Assembly (NCBI GenBank): GCA_021292105.1
Contig: JACFYK010000022.1
Location: 47,501-111,500, forward strand
Origin: Anadara kagoshimensis
Lineage: Eukaryota; Mollusca; Bivalvia; Arcoida; Arcidae
Reading direction: 5' to 3'
DNA length: 64,000 nucleotides
Below, piece by piece: positions 27,010 to 38,410 of this stretch (position 1 is its first letter; the number at the start of each line of letters is the position of its first letter). The position numbers were made by a program, and so were the translations under genes. Under the pieces are notes generated by a model. That model ran no database searches. It had not been told where the DNA came from and saw nothing but the letters and a program-made list of their open reading frames with translations.

Positions 27010-27830
27010 AAGTTTGCCCTGTACCGGTCTAAGGTGATACAGAATTTTCAACATTTTATATCATTTTTGCTCATAAAATCAACAATATTGCTTAGATTAA
27101 GTTCAAATTTGGTATGAAGTAACTGCATTTAGTGTCTAACAATACATGAAATTCAATAAATAAATAACTGTAATGATTTTTTTTCAAAATATAGGATCTT
27201 AGGTTTTCCCTATACCGGTCTAAGACGATACAGAATTTTCAACATTTTATATCATTTTGGCTTATAAAGTCAACAATATTGCTTAGATTAAGTTCAAATT
27301 TGGTATGAAGTAACTGCATTTAGTATCTAACAATACATGAAATGAAATAAATAAATAACTGTAATAATTTTTCAAAATATATCTTAGGTTTTCCCTATAC
27401 CGATCTAAGGCGATACAGAATTTTCAAAATTTTACATCATTTTAGGTCATAAAATCTACAATATTGCCCAGATTAAGTTCAGATTTGATATGAAGTATTT
27501 GTATTTAATACCTAACAATACTTGAAAACAAATTAAAGAATAACTGAAATGATTTTTTCACAATATAAGATTTTAGGTTTTTCTATACTGGTCTATGGTG
27601 ATACACAATTTTCAAAGTTTTACATCATTTTAGTTCATAAAATCTACAATATGGCTCAGATAAAGTTCAAATTTGGTATGAAGTATTTGTGTTTAGTACC
27701 TAACAATATTGTAAATTAAATAAATCAATAACTGTAATGATTTTTTCAAAGTATAAGATCTTAGGTTTGTCCTATACAAGTCTAAGATTATAGAGAATTT
27801 TCAAAATTTTATATCATTTTAGGTCATAAA
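27010..27830 (-). repeat. 189-bp satellite, right arm, about 5 copies
   Basis: ACCGGTC-type landmarks at 27,023, 27,214, 27,399, 27,588 and 27,775 give intervals of 185-191. It is the mirror of 17,640-19,205 with fewer copies and more divergence; the last two landmarks have lost the CCGG core. Confidence 0.9.
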
Positions 27831-28260
27831 ATCAAGGTAAGACACCTCAATTTATTGAAACGACATGATTAACATAGAAAAATTAAAAGTTTTTGCTTAA
27901 ATGTTCTACTGAAAATACTCTATCTATATAAGTAACATGACTTTTTACATGTGTCAAGATAGTCTTGATGCAATTTAGATTGAAAATCCATATTAAATCA
28001 CTACTAAGCATCATAAAAAACATTTTAAAAAATGATATATTGTACTTGATATCTTTTGGTGGATTTGAATTTTTCATTGAAAATCATAGTATGAAAATGC
28101 TATCAGAATTGCTCTATCTCTTCTTATAAGGGAGATAGCGTATAACAGTCTCAAATGATAGAATTTAAAGGGTTTTTCATATGTTTCCAAATAACCCCTT
28201 ACATTACAAATATTTTAATATTAAACACATTTAAATCCTTTTTAAAATGACTTAAATCAG

Positions 28261-28520
28261 CTAACCGCGGCATCGTCATTTTTGTAACTTATATTTTAGA
28301 ATAGGTTACAAAAATGATGATTCTACGGTTAGACATTTTTTCGTTTAAACACTACATATTACATGCTACAAATACTTTCAATTGATATAATAAGATATAA
28401 TATGATGAGATAAATTTATTTTTTTATTTAAAATCACTTTAGGATTGTAGAAATTTCTAACCGCAAAAATATCATATTGTAACGTAAAAATTAAGTTACA
28501 AAATGATATTCACGCGTTAG
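28261..28520. repeat. Two bipartite dyad sites, right-arm outer cluster
   Basis: Dyads at 28,261-28,332 and 28,457-28,520, with a single half-site at 28,646-28,672. They mirror the 16,935 to 17,350 cluster. The second dyad has lost bases in both halves. Confidence 0.88.
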
Positions 28521-30660
28521 ACATTTTTGATAAAATTTCGATGAGTTTACTTTGAAAAAGCAATTTATTCTATTATTATATGTATAAAACTATTGATTTA
28601 AGTTATATGCATAATGATATTCATAGCGTTTGTATGAATATATCCCTAACCGCGAAATCTTCATTTTTGTAACCTTAAAATATTAAACTTTAAAGTTTGA
28701 TTTCGAATTTAAGGCTTTTGATTTCAATAAAAAAACTTGTTTTCCATCAGGCCAGTAGAATATCCGCTGTATATATCAATATTGTGTCAGTCAATGATGT
28801 ATTTAATTAAAACCCTAGGTGATTTCTGCACCTTTCTTTAAAACGTCACCATAGCATAAACGAATTTACGATGGTTTTTTGAAAATTATCCTTTGTAGAA
28901 ATGGCATAAAACAACTTCCTTTCACAATTTGAAGCTGCATTCTTTATTTCCTTAAAAGTTATGCACAGTTGAATGTGTTAATTGTATTGATATAGCAAAT
29001 ACAAAAAGTATTGATAGTAATTAAAATTCGATAAACTATAGGTTAGTTTTAAGTATATAAATTAATTTCTATATCGAAAAACATGAAATATATTATGTTC
29101 AAATTTGAAAATATGTTTTTTTATCAATACGATGTTAACGTTACAAAAGTGACAATTTCGCGGTTAGAAAAATTTTATGTTCAAAAGAGCAAAATAATGT
29201 CTGTAGATTTATTAAAAATTAATAAAAAAATCACACTATATGTATGTATAAAAACACTAAATTACAATTATTATTTTGTAAGAAAAAACACATTATTTAT
29301 TTAAAACTAAAGCGCAAAAAATAGTATTAAATCATAGACAAAAGTTTCTAAAAACTAAAGCTATAACTGCATTTATTGAATAATATTTATTATCAAATTT
29401 ACTTGAAGATATTTCAAAGAAAACTATCAAACCCTAGACGTAGGGTTAAATTTAGGGTTATATTTGAACTGTTATCATCCCTGAAATAATCACCAGAGAC
29501 CCAGGGTATGTTGCATGGCTGTTAATTGTGATATAACGTTTCATTTAAAATATTTTTATATTTTCTTTGCAAAAATTGAGCAAACGATGAGTGTCGGAAA
29601 ATTGAAGATTTCTGGCAAAATTTCCACAAATTTGAAATGGATTTTTATCATATATTGAAGTGAGATAGAAGTTAAAGTTTTTTGGTGAAAAGAGATAGAT
29701 ATGTCTAGTGTTGCCTGAAATAAAAATTATTCTGAAAAATCTATTGTTTGAATTTTAAGACATTTTTAAAATTTAGTGCCAATAAAAGGGTTACATAAAT
29801 GATATTTAAGAACAAATTGAACTTTACATTTTTCCGAGCATACAAATGAAGGACAGACAAATTCTTCAAATCAAAAGATAGACCATTTTATACGCTTTAA
29901 AACTGATACCAAACCCTAGGCAATATCTTAAAATTAACCATCAACCCTAGGTGAAAACCTTTAAAAATTGATTAAGTTACAAAAATGACGATATTGAGAG
30001 GCTAGGGTTGATACTGTTTTCTTACATAATTTAAGATTTAAAACCTATTTCCAATAGGCCAATATATGGTCTGTCGAAATTCGTAAACAGTAGTAAAATG
30101 TCAAAAAGCAATAACAAGTTATAACAGGTTGAGCATGTTGGGGGGTCGTCATTTATGAGTTTGAGGTATGGGTGAAAAAAAGTTAATATAGTTATGTATC
30201 TTAAAAAATAAGTAAGATAGCTAACCCTTAGTGAAAGTATAGGTAAACCGAAATTTCAAAATTTTTACTCACTTGATGGAGTATACAACTTAGTACGTCC
30301 TCGGCAGGGAGTGATTTCGAGAAGGCGGGGGTTAGAGAAATGGATAGAATAAACATGTGGGGTTAGGAAAACACCCTAATATAACAAACAAAATCAACTC
30401 TAACCCCCTATTTTGAAGAATTTTAGAAGGGCATTTGATTAAGTTACATAATTGAACCAATGGACGTAGGAACCAAACCCTCAATGGGTAAAACATGAGG
30501 GTTAAAAACGTTTTAAGTGTTAGATTGTATATTTTAGTGAGTTTTATCGATATCAAGCTGCAAAAAACATAAAATTTAATTTTAAAGGGATGAATTATGA
30601 TTTTGAAAAGTCAAGTTACATAAATGACGAAAAAATTCCTAACCTTAACCCTGTAACGAT

Positions 30661-32505
30661 AATTATCCCTTACGAAATTTTATAAAAAAATTTATTTGTT
30701 TTTTTTTTTTAATTAAAATATGTTTGTTTGGTTATATTGATGTATCAGACACTATAAATGACCTTGCATTGTCTTTAATTTGGGTAGTTTTCATATTTAA
30801 GGTCAATTTCTCTTTCAATTTAATAGTGTTTTATGGATTTTTTAGCACAAGACCCTATCAAAATGGTGCATCTTTTGATATGTACTTAAAAGATAGTTGG
30901 ATTGTCTATCATATAGGGTATAACTTGTCTATAATACCATTTCATTTTCTATTTATTAGAGAACTGAATGTTGACATTACAAATTACGATTGATTTTGTT
31001 TTATATTGGTTCTTTTTTGTGCCAAGGATCTTGCATAATTTGTATATTCTACAATTTGTTTTGATGACGCTCTGATAAGACTATCATACTGGCTATCATT
31101 TAGAATATTCTAAATATTAAAGTTGCAATTTAAACCACCGTAACAATTGTATAGTTTCTTCCTTTTCAAATGTATCAATACAATTGAGTTACAAAAATGA
31201 CGTTACCACGGTTAAGATTTTTTTAGGCATAATTTAATGTTTTAAACACACCGCGATAGTGTATGCATTAGATAATTTACCGTTTTGTCATACTGTGGAA
31301 AAATTCTTATTAGAAAATTAAAATTGCAAAAATTATAATGTTTTGTCATCTGGAAATAATACATATCAATTTAAACAATACTTTTCATTGATTGCTTAAA
31401 CAAACTATTTGAGAATACTATTTAACGTACAAATTGTTAAAAACTATCTTACAAATAAAAGTTTGCGTACTTATGGCACATTTGTGGCAAATGTTATTAG
31501 GTGAAAAATTTATCTTGGTCGTTTCACAAGATATTATATATATTAAGATCAATAATGAACAAATATATAATAAACTGTTTGTTTGAAGCCAAGGGTTAGA
31601 ATATTTCTTCAAACACTAGGTGGAAAACCGACCTTGATTAAGTTACAAAAATGACTGTACAGCGGTTAAAAATATTTACAGGGAATTCCATAGTAATTAA
31701 CTTTAAAAACATGATGTATTGATAGGCGAAAATGCGTTTTATTATACCACACAAAACAGCACATCGAAAATCAACATCTTCAATGTTTTAAAAGACTTAA
31801 TATCGGGTGGATTAAGTTACAAAAATGAAAAATCTGACGGTTAGAAAAGGGTTAACCATTAAACCCGCGAAAAGTTGCCGCGCTTTTGTGTTGCTAAGCA
31901 ATTTATATAGTTTTACTTTAAACTTCGTCAGGGTTAGGACTCATATCAATTCTTAGAGGTCAAACCAAAAAAATTGATAACAATTTTGTTTTCTAAGAAA
32001 GCGAGCTGAAACTTGGCAAAATACAAAAAAGGTGTATAAAGATTAAGTAGACAACGTTTTTTCTTTCTAATTTAAGGATACAGGGGAAATTTTTGCTAAC
32101 CGCGGAGCGTCATTTATGTAACTTTAAGAGATTTCGTTTGGTCATATCTCGGTCAAAAATTATCTTTTGAGAAACAGAAAAAAATGTCCTGCCGCGTTTA
32201 GAAAGCACTTTTTTGTGTCTTAATTAATCAAAAATTGAACATTTGGCCTATCGTTACATAAATGACATGAGTTACATAAATGATATTTGGGTTATATAAG
32301 ATGATTATTTAAGTTGCATAAATTATAATTTAAGTGACAAAAATGATGATTTAAGCTACAATAATGACGGTTACCGTTACAATAATGACATGGGTTACAA
32401 TAATGACGGTTACGGTTACAAAAATGAACCGCAGGGTTACAAAAATGACAATTATCGTTACAAAAATGACGGTTATCGTTACATAAACGTTCGTAACGCT
32501 AACTC
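30661..32505 (+). repeat. Partial third copy of the inner arm, direct orientation
   Basis: Follows 21,231-23,198 in the same order and orientation: the ATGTATCAGACACTATAAATG block, the ACAAAAATGACGTTACC site, the GTTAAAAATATTTACA block and the GTTAC array. The start coincides with the right half of the 18-bp palindrome. It is more diverged from the left arm than the two 7.45-kb units are from each other. Confidence 0.9.
32256..32482 (+). repeat. GTTAC array before the last telomeric tract
   Basis: Direct copy of the 22,955-23,185 array with spacing near 21 bp. Some copies have lost the GTTAC core (GTTATATAAG, AGTGACAAAAATG), consistent with decay at the inner edge of the subtelomere. Confidence 0.85.
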
Positions 32506-32545
32506 CTAACCCTAACCCTTACCCTAACCCTAACCTAACCCTGAA
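32506..32545 (+). repeat. Degenerate telomeric tract 4
   Basis: Six or seven imperfect CCCTAA repeats (CTCCTAA, CCCTTA and CCTAA variants), then TAATACAGGGTTAG. This is the last telomere-like sequence; ordinary gene-bearing DNA begins just after it. Confidence 0.85.
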
Positions 32546-32904
32546 AATTAATAATACAGGGTTAGTCGTTATGGTCTACAAAGAAAACAGCATCATTGGT
32601 ATAAGTTATAAACCATATCGGAATATCCATGGAACTTATTTCAAAATATATTTGTATGCAATTATTCAATTAAAATGTTCTAACCCTAGTAAACTCAAAA
32701 ATAAGTTACAAATATGAATGGCTTGTGTGTCTTTTAAGAAATAGTTCTAAAACCAGATCTATATATTTTCATTTATATATTCATTGCGGTATGCAAATTT
32801 GCAAGCAGTTTCTGAATATAAAACTTAACATTGCATGATATTTTCTTGAAAACAAAATATCATTTTTGTATCTTAAACTTAACATTTTTGTTTTGTACTT
32901 ATAG
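32546..32904 (+). other. Junction between subtelomere and gene region
   Basis: About 360 bases with no gene. A few degenerate GTTACAAATATGA-like motifs persist to about 32,717. A splice-acceptor-like tract (TTTTGTACTTATAG) ends at 32,904, immediately before the zinc-finger exon. Confidence 0.6.
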
Positions 32905-34402
32905 GTTAAAAATGAGGTGCGGACAATGTGGCAAAACGGTAGATTTGTTTGATATGAAAAGCCATATGTTGGAAAACCATATGTCTGATCAGAAGGATAT
33001 AGACGACGACAATTTAGATCCCACATATAAAGTGAGTGATAATCCAACGTCATCTGAGGACGAGTAAACAGATGATACAGAAGATATAGATTTGGAGGAG
33101 CTATTGAACCGAAAACGTAAAAAAAATCTCTAAGAAAGTTACGCAGAAGCAAAAACAATGTGGCATCTGACAGATTTAGAGAATAAAGAAAAAAAGAAAG
33201 AAACAAGCAAAAAAGCTACAACCGCAAGTGCTAGAGAAGAAAACCTAAAAACGAAGGCAAAAACAAAAAAGCACATCCGAGCGTCTTTACCCAAATCAAC
33301 AGAACAACGTACATCAACGCCATCTGCAAAAAAGAGACAATCTCTGACATCATTTGAAGATGAAACGCCAGCGGTGACAAAGCGCAGTCGAAAGTCAACA
33401 AACAAACAAAAAAGACGGAAAGTGGACAGGGGAAAATCGAAGAGACAAACTATTACATCAGTTCAAGAGTTGAACGCTTTAGAGCCACTTCCTCCACTGA
33501 AGCCATGGAAAAAACGGAAACGTGTACGCAGACTTACAGCTGCAAGAAGTCAAGAAGCGCATCCAACCAGTAGAAAGATTTATTTGTCCGCACTGTTTCA
33601 TTGAAGTAACTCATTTACCTCGACATCTCCGAAACGCACATGAATATACACATACCGCTGCATTATAGTATGTAAGAAGCAGGAGACATATAGAAAGAAC
33701 CAAAAATGCTAAACGACCGTACTGGTAATGTCCCATTGAAAATTGTAAAGCGGTGATACAGTGGCTGCAACAACATTTAAGAAACGTACATCACGTATCC
33801 ATGGCAATGACTCGTGAACTTGTAAAATATATAAAACACGCAGAGAGCGAAAGCAGCGAAGAGAACGAAATCGATATCGGCGATATAAATGCGGATAACG
33901 AAAATCAAGACGTACGAAGAGTAAATTTTATGGACGGCCGTGACAATCAAGACGTATTAAGAGTTAATTTTATGGACGGCCGTGAAAATCAAGACGTACA
34001 AAGAGTCAATTTTATGGACGGCCGTGACAATCAAGACGTACAAAGAGTCAATTTTATGGACGGCCGTGAAAATCAAGACGTACAAAGAGTCAATTTTATG
34101 GACGGCCGTGAAAATCAAGAAGTACAAAGAGTTAATTTTATGGACGGCCGTGAAAATCAAGACGTACAAGAGTCAATTTTATGGACGGCCGTGACAATCA
34201 AGACGTATTAAGAGTTAATTTTATGGACGGCTGTGAAAATCAAGACGTACAAACAGTCAGTTTTATGGAGAATCTAGGGTTACAAGAGCAACAGACACAA
34301 ACAGACATCTCCTACTTAAATGTCACAGACAGTTCAAATATGTTTATATATTTATATATAAATGTTGGGAATATAACATTTTTGAAAAGGATGGTATATT
34401 AA
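32905..34402 (+). pseudogene. Decayed zinc-finger gene with an internal 14-residue repeat
   Basis: The sequence starts after a plausible splice acceptor (AG at 32,903-32,904), so this looks like an internal exon. It encodes three C2H2-like modules: C-x2-C-x11-H-x4-H (32,918-32,980), C-x2-C-x9-H-x4-H (33,585-33,641) and C-x4-C-x9-H-x4-H (33,729-33,791). Between the first two is an acidic stretch and then a long Lys/Arg-rich stretch (33,158-33,580). After the third comes an acidic region and a repeated NQDVQRVNFMDGRE unit. In-frame stops lie at 33,065, 33,131, 33,666 and 33,726; the frame shifts near 33,530 and again in repeat unit 7. I recognise the layout from mollusc and cnidarian proteins that pair such fingers with a tyrosine-recombinase-like domain (memory, not a search). 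It is probably a host gene or old domesticated-transposon relative, now broken; homopolymer sequencing error may account for some breaks. Confidence 0.7.
33903..34279 (+). repeat. 42-bp coding minisatellite, nine units
   Basis: Nine units begin at 33,903 and then every 42 bases; the seventh (34,155-34,195) is 41 bases. Each full unit encodes 14 residues, core DVQRVNFMDGR. Units differ mostly at synonymous or conservative sites (CAA/TTA/CGA after GTA, GAC/GAA at the end). Confidence 0.95.
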
Positions 34403-35160
34403 TGATGCTGTAGGATTAAGAAAGTAGGCATTGAAATAGTACTGCATTTTTTGTTTCCGCGTGATGCAACATTACCGATAGCTTCAACATATACTTCATA
34501 CTTTTATCATTATGTGCCAAGTGTTCGACGAACGAATTTAAATCCATTGATTCCATTTTCTGTTTGTTAGTTTTTTGGTGTTCTGGTGAGAATATGGAGC
34601 TCACGTTTTAGTTGCATCTTTTTAATTTATTTTAGAATGAGACGAGACTATATGAATAATTTCTTTCCGTTTTACTACACGATTTTCCTATAAAATAACA
34701 TGAAAAAAGTATACTCAAACGATAGATTTAACTGTATTTTCACTTTCCAATAATCATATGTTGTTTTGTAACTCTACACTAGATGTACCTAATCATTGTT
34801 TCTATAAATTCATAAAAAAATTTAAAGTTAGGAGCAAAAGTCATACATATAGTACATACATTTCAACATTGGGTTAACGGAAAGGAATCGTTTAGATGCC
34901 GAGTGGCCTAGCTACGGATAGCTAGCGGCTGTAAATCTGCCGAGAGATAGATAGCTGCTGTCGAGGGACCAAGACGCACAAATTCATAAATAAGTTTTAA
35001 ATTTTCGACGGGTTGTACTGTATATTTCTGGTGATTTCACGCCAACGATCTACCGTGAAAAAAGCCTAAATTTAAAGTGTCTTTTTAGTGGAGAAGGGTT
35101 CAAAGAGACATTGATGAAGTCCCATTTTTTCTGTAATCACCGGACAAAAAAATACGCATT
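34403..35160. other. Intergenic stretch, no gene recognised
   Basis: AT-rich. Near 34,893 a GCCGAGTGGCC sequence followed by a TGTAAAT loop looks superficially like part of a tRNA, but no T-arm is present. Confidence 0.4.
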
Positions 35161-35204
35161 TTAAATATCTCTACAATTTCTGCAGAATGATGCCGAAAGC
35201 ACCG

Positions 35205-35501
35205 ACTGAAAATGACGTCATTTGCCTCTAAATGACGTCATTGAAGTCAACATGACGTCGTTAAGAGAAGGTTAAATTGTGACGTCATAGGTTTTGGGGT
35301 AAAGAAACAAATTTTAAAATTCATTTTATTCAAGAACATAAACATGGTAAATAAATTTTATTGACAAAAATCAATACAAAACATGTTCATAAACCATCGG
35401 CCCATTGGCACTCTAAGACACACTGCATCGGCCCAGATCGGCCCATTGGCACTCTGAGACACACTGCATCGGCCCAGATCGGCCCTACGGCACTCAAAGG
35501 G
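35205..35501 (+). mobile_element. One end of a second piggyBac-type element
   Basis: The sequence ends CACTCAAAGGG then TTAA (35,502-35,505), the typical terminal form of piggyBac-type elements. Just inside are two 41-bp tandem units from 35,398 and 35,439 (CGGCCCATTGGCACTCT core), and further in four TGACGTC(A/G) palindromes at 35,213, 35,233, 35,253 and 35,280. I could not find the opposite end, so it may be truncated; the stated left limit is arbitrary. Classification rests on the TTAA and the end sequence only. Confidence 0.5.
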
Positions 35502-37669
35502 TTAAGTGGAGACGCTACTTGAGACTTTAACCCTCTCGCTGCCACAGATCATTTGAAATTACGTCAGCGCTGTGCCAAGGTTAAAACGTCATCATGATTG
35601 CGTCATCAAAAAATGACGACGTTCAGAGAAAAGAACCTGTCTTCATTCACCTGATTTCATACGTCGTAAAATTCATTCCAAGTCATTATTTGTCCGATTT
35701 TGATGAAATTTTCAATTTTTTACGCATCATTATTCGCAGATTTTTCTCATTAAGTTCATATCTTGAAAAGTAACTCCAGCATAAAAACTAAGTTGAACAT
35801 AGAGTTGAATTTCTATTAGGCAAGTAGATCTATCCCGAAATTTATTTGACCTCATAAAATTTATTTTTAACAAAATTGTATAAAAAATAATAACCAGGTA
35901 TTTAAATGAGATGCTTATTAATGTTCATGCAACATGAATGTTGAAATACTATCGAATCCTCAAATTTTGAGCTAACAGTTTTAATTAATTTAAAAATTCA
36001 CTATAAAAAATTAAGTTGGCCATAATGCAATATTGAAATGCGCATTATACTAGGAGCATTACCGACACCTGTGCCGCCTGATGAAAGTCAAGAATACCGG
36101 TGAAATAAAATCTGCACATAATGATGCTATTAGTGGAGGAGACTTAGTAGTAGATCCTCCTGTAAAAGAAATAAATAATCAAACAAGAAATGCTGTGCAC
36201 AATCCGTCAGTTAATTAAAGAGAATTTTAAAGATGGGTGGGAAAAATGATAAAATAAACGCCAAAATCGCATCTAAGTTTCTTAAATACAAAAAGGTTAT
36301 GCAATGGTTTTGATATGAAATATTTCTTGAGTGTTTATAGAACAGGTACACAGATAGATTTTTATGGATGTTTATTTATTTACATTCAAGATTCAAGTTT
36401 GTTTAATTTGATATCAAGTTCAAACAACTGTTGAAGAAAACACCTAGCAGCAGTCGTGAAACGACGATAGTGGCAGTCAGGGCCGTTCGTACAAACCATT
36501 TTAGCACATTTCTCTTGAATTAATTTTCTAAGAGGCTTGTTTTCTATATGTTCTAGATTAACTGATAATGTTGCGTATAACGTGATATTTAAAATTTGAA
36601 GTTTTACCAGAACAAGTATAAAAGATGCACAAATTTAGAAATGTACAGTGCACTATTTAGCAAGGTTTCTTTATCGTCAGCGACCTTCCCGAAAGTATCC
36701 GATTAACTATCTACAGAAGTAATGTATACACGTTTTATGTTTTAAGTTATTGAATATGAAAGCCGTAATTAATTATTTTTCAGGTAAAGTAAACGGTAAT
36801 GAAAAGAACACAATTGCAAAATGACAATAGCATACCTGATATTTGGGGAACATTTTCTGACCCTTAGACATATATAACTTTTATTCACACTGTCGCTGAC
36901 TGTTGGGAACTGCAACATAAATAGATGCTAAAAGCATCCTGATTGCGAAATATAGCTAGCACAAATCAGATAAAAACATAACTCATTGTTAGTTATGGCT
37001 CAAGCGTAGATCGAGAAGGAGGTAGCATAATCCGTGAAAATGCATTTTTGGATGATGATACACAGAAAAACCAACAAGGGGCATTTTCTATAGCGCAGCG
37101 GATCCCTCCCTGATCTCTAACTAGCCCCTTTTTCCTTTTGATAGCATGCCCATATACAATACAGGCCTGTCGAAAGTTTAACACTAAGAAAACGAATTAG
37201 TGCCAATGTGCAGCTCATCTTAGTTCAAGGTTATATGAAATAGCAATAAAAGTGAATTAACCTCAATAGTTGTGGAACAAATGCAAAATCACAAAGTCAT
37301 GCTTTTGTAACATACTATATTTATTGCATTCAAAATGTGTTTTCTGCATGACAATTGAGATGTTATAAGGGTCCTTTTCGCTTATGACCCGGGAACGCAG
37401 TTGTATATCAGCTTGACCTTGTTTTTGGTGTAAATGCTAAATAAAATAAAAATATATTGCCACCTACATTATATCCAAAAACAACTTCATTCTTTTATTG
37501 TAGACGTGAATTAAGCGATACATTACTGATATACAATTTTAATGTTAGCTAATATATTTATGTACTCGTAGTTTTTTTTTCATCAAATACATTCCAAACA
37601 TACTATAAACCAGTTCATATGACAACAATGGAGAGTTCCTTCTAGAAGCTTTCTTTACCGTCTTACGTG

Positions 37670-37708
37670 TCATATGTACAGGTACTCGGGAATGGATTTT
37701 AAGCGTTT

Positions 37709-37752
<44 letters not shown>

Positions 37753-37820
37753 GTGATACGCTATATTTTGTTTTATAAAATGCTTAAAATCCATTCCCCG
37801 GGTACCTGTAGTCATATGAA
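37670..37820. repeat. Fold-back (hairpin) repeat with (TA)n loop
   Basis: The left arm TCATATGTACAGGTACTCGG... is mirrored by the right arm ...CCGGGTACCTGTAGTCATATGA with a few mismatches. Arms are about 45 bases and the loop is (TA)n from 37,711 to 37,746. The inner AGCGTTTCAC/GTGATACGCT sequences also pair. It could be a MITE or a cruciform-forming repeat; no clear target duplication can be separated from the arms. Confidence 0.75.
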
Positions 37821-38366
37821 GAGACAAATTACTTTTCTCAATCAATCCAAACATTTAGTCAGGTACATTTGAACAGTGTGCGACGAATCCTTTAAGAGGC
37901 GTTCTAATCATATAATTTGACAGACCACATGTTGTAATATTCATAATCAAATCTAAAAGTCGATTAAATGGTTCGTAAAAGTTAAAAATTATATGCGAGG
38001 ACTTCAAATTATAAGGGGGTGGTTAAGGTATAGGTGACTGTAATACGTATACCTCGTGCTTATACCACACTTCCCAATAATTAAAATGAATTTTTTCTGA
38101 ATATTTTAAACTAAATTTATGTTTGAGGTACAGAGTTAAAACATAAAACTGTATACTTTGAACAAAGTTAGTGATACACGTCTGCGGCGAAACAGTGTAT
38201 ACAGTTGTAAATAGTGGTGATAATCGTATACAATGTTATCTTTTCTCAACATATTGTTTGCCATGTATTAATAAAAATCAGAGAAAGCTCAACTCATTTC
38301 GAGATCTGAAAAGTACTAGAAAAAATATTTGATGAAAAAAATCATATTACGTACTGACATAAACTT

Positions 38367-38377
38367 GTATTATTATA

Positions 38378-38410
<33 letters not shown>
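38367..38410. repeat. (TAT)n microsatellite
   Basis: About 14 TAT/ATT repeats inside the piggyBac-type element. Confidence 0.9.

Larger units (their letters stand above)
23423..30660 (-). repeat. Right arm of the giant inverted repeat
   Basis: Reverse-complement counterpart of 14,838-23,198, about 1.1 kb shorter. It ends where the mirrored telomere-flanking sequence CCCTGTAACGATAATTAT meets the palindrome half CCCTTAC at 30,661. No supportable gene; the frame at 29,083-29,304 mirrors the one at 16,253-16,522 but its C-terminal half diverges by frameshift. Confidence 0.9.

Noticed and set aside
1-32500. A herpesvirus-like or other large viral genome with telomeric repeats
   Set aside because: No capsid, polymerase, terminase or other long open frame exists in the 32 kb; it is repetitive and non-coding.
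33957-34194. Two repetitive open frames in other frames of the 42-bp minisatellite
   Set aside because: They are shadows of the NQDVQRVNFMDGRE reading frame.
34890-34975. tRNA-Tyr-like sequence with a TGTAAAT loop
   Set aside because: There is no B-box or T-arm and the acceptor stem does not pair.
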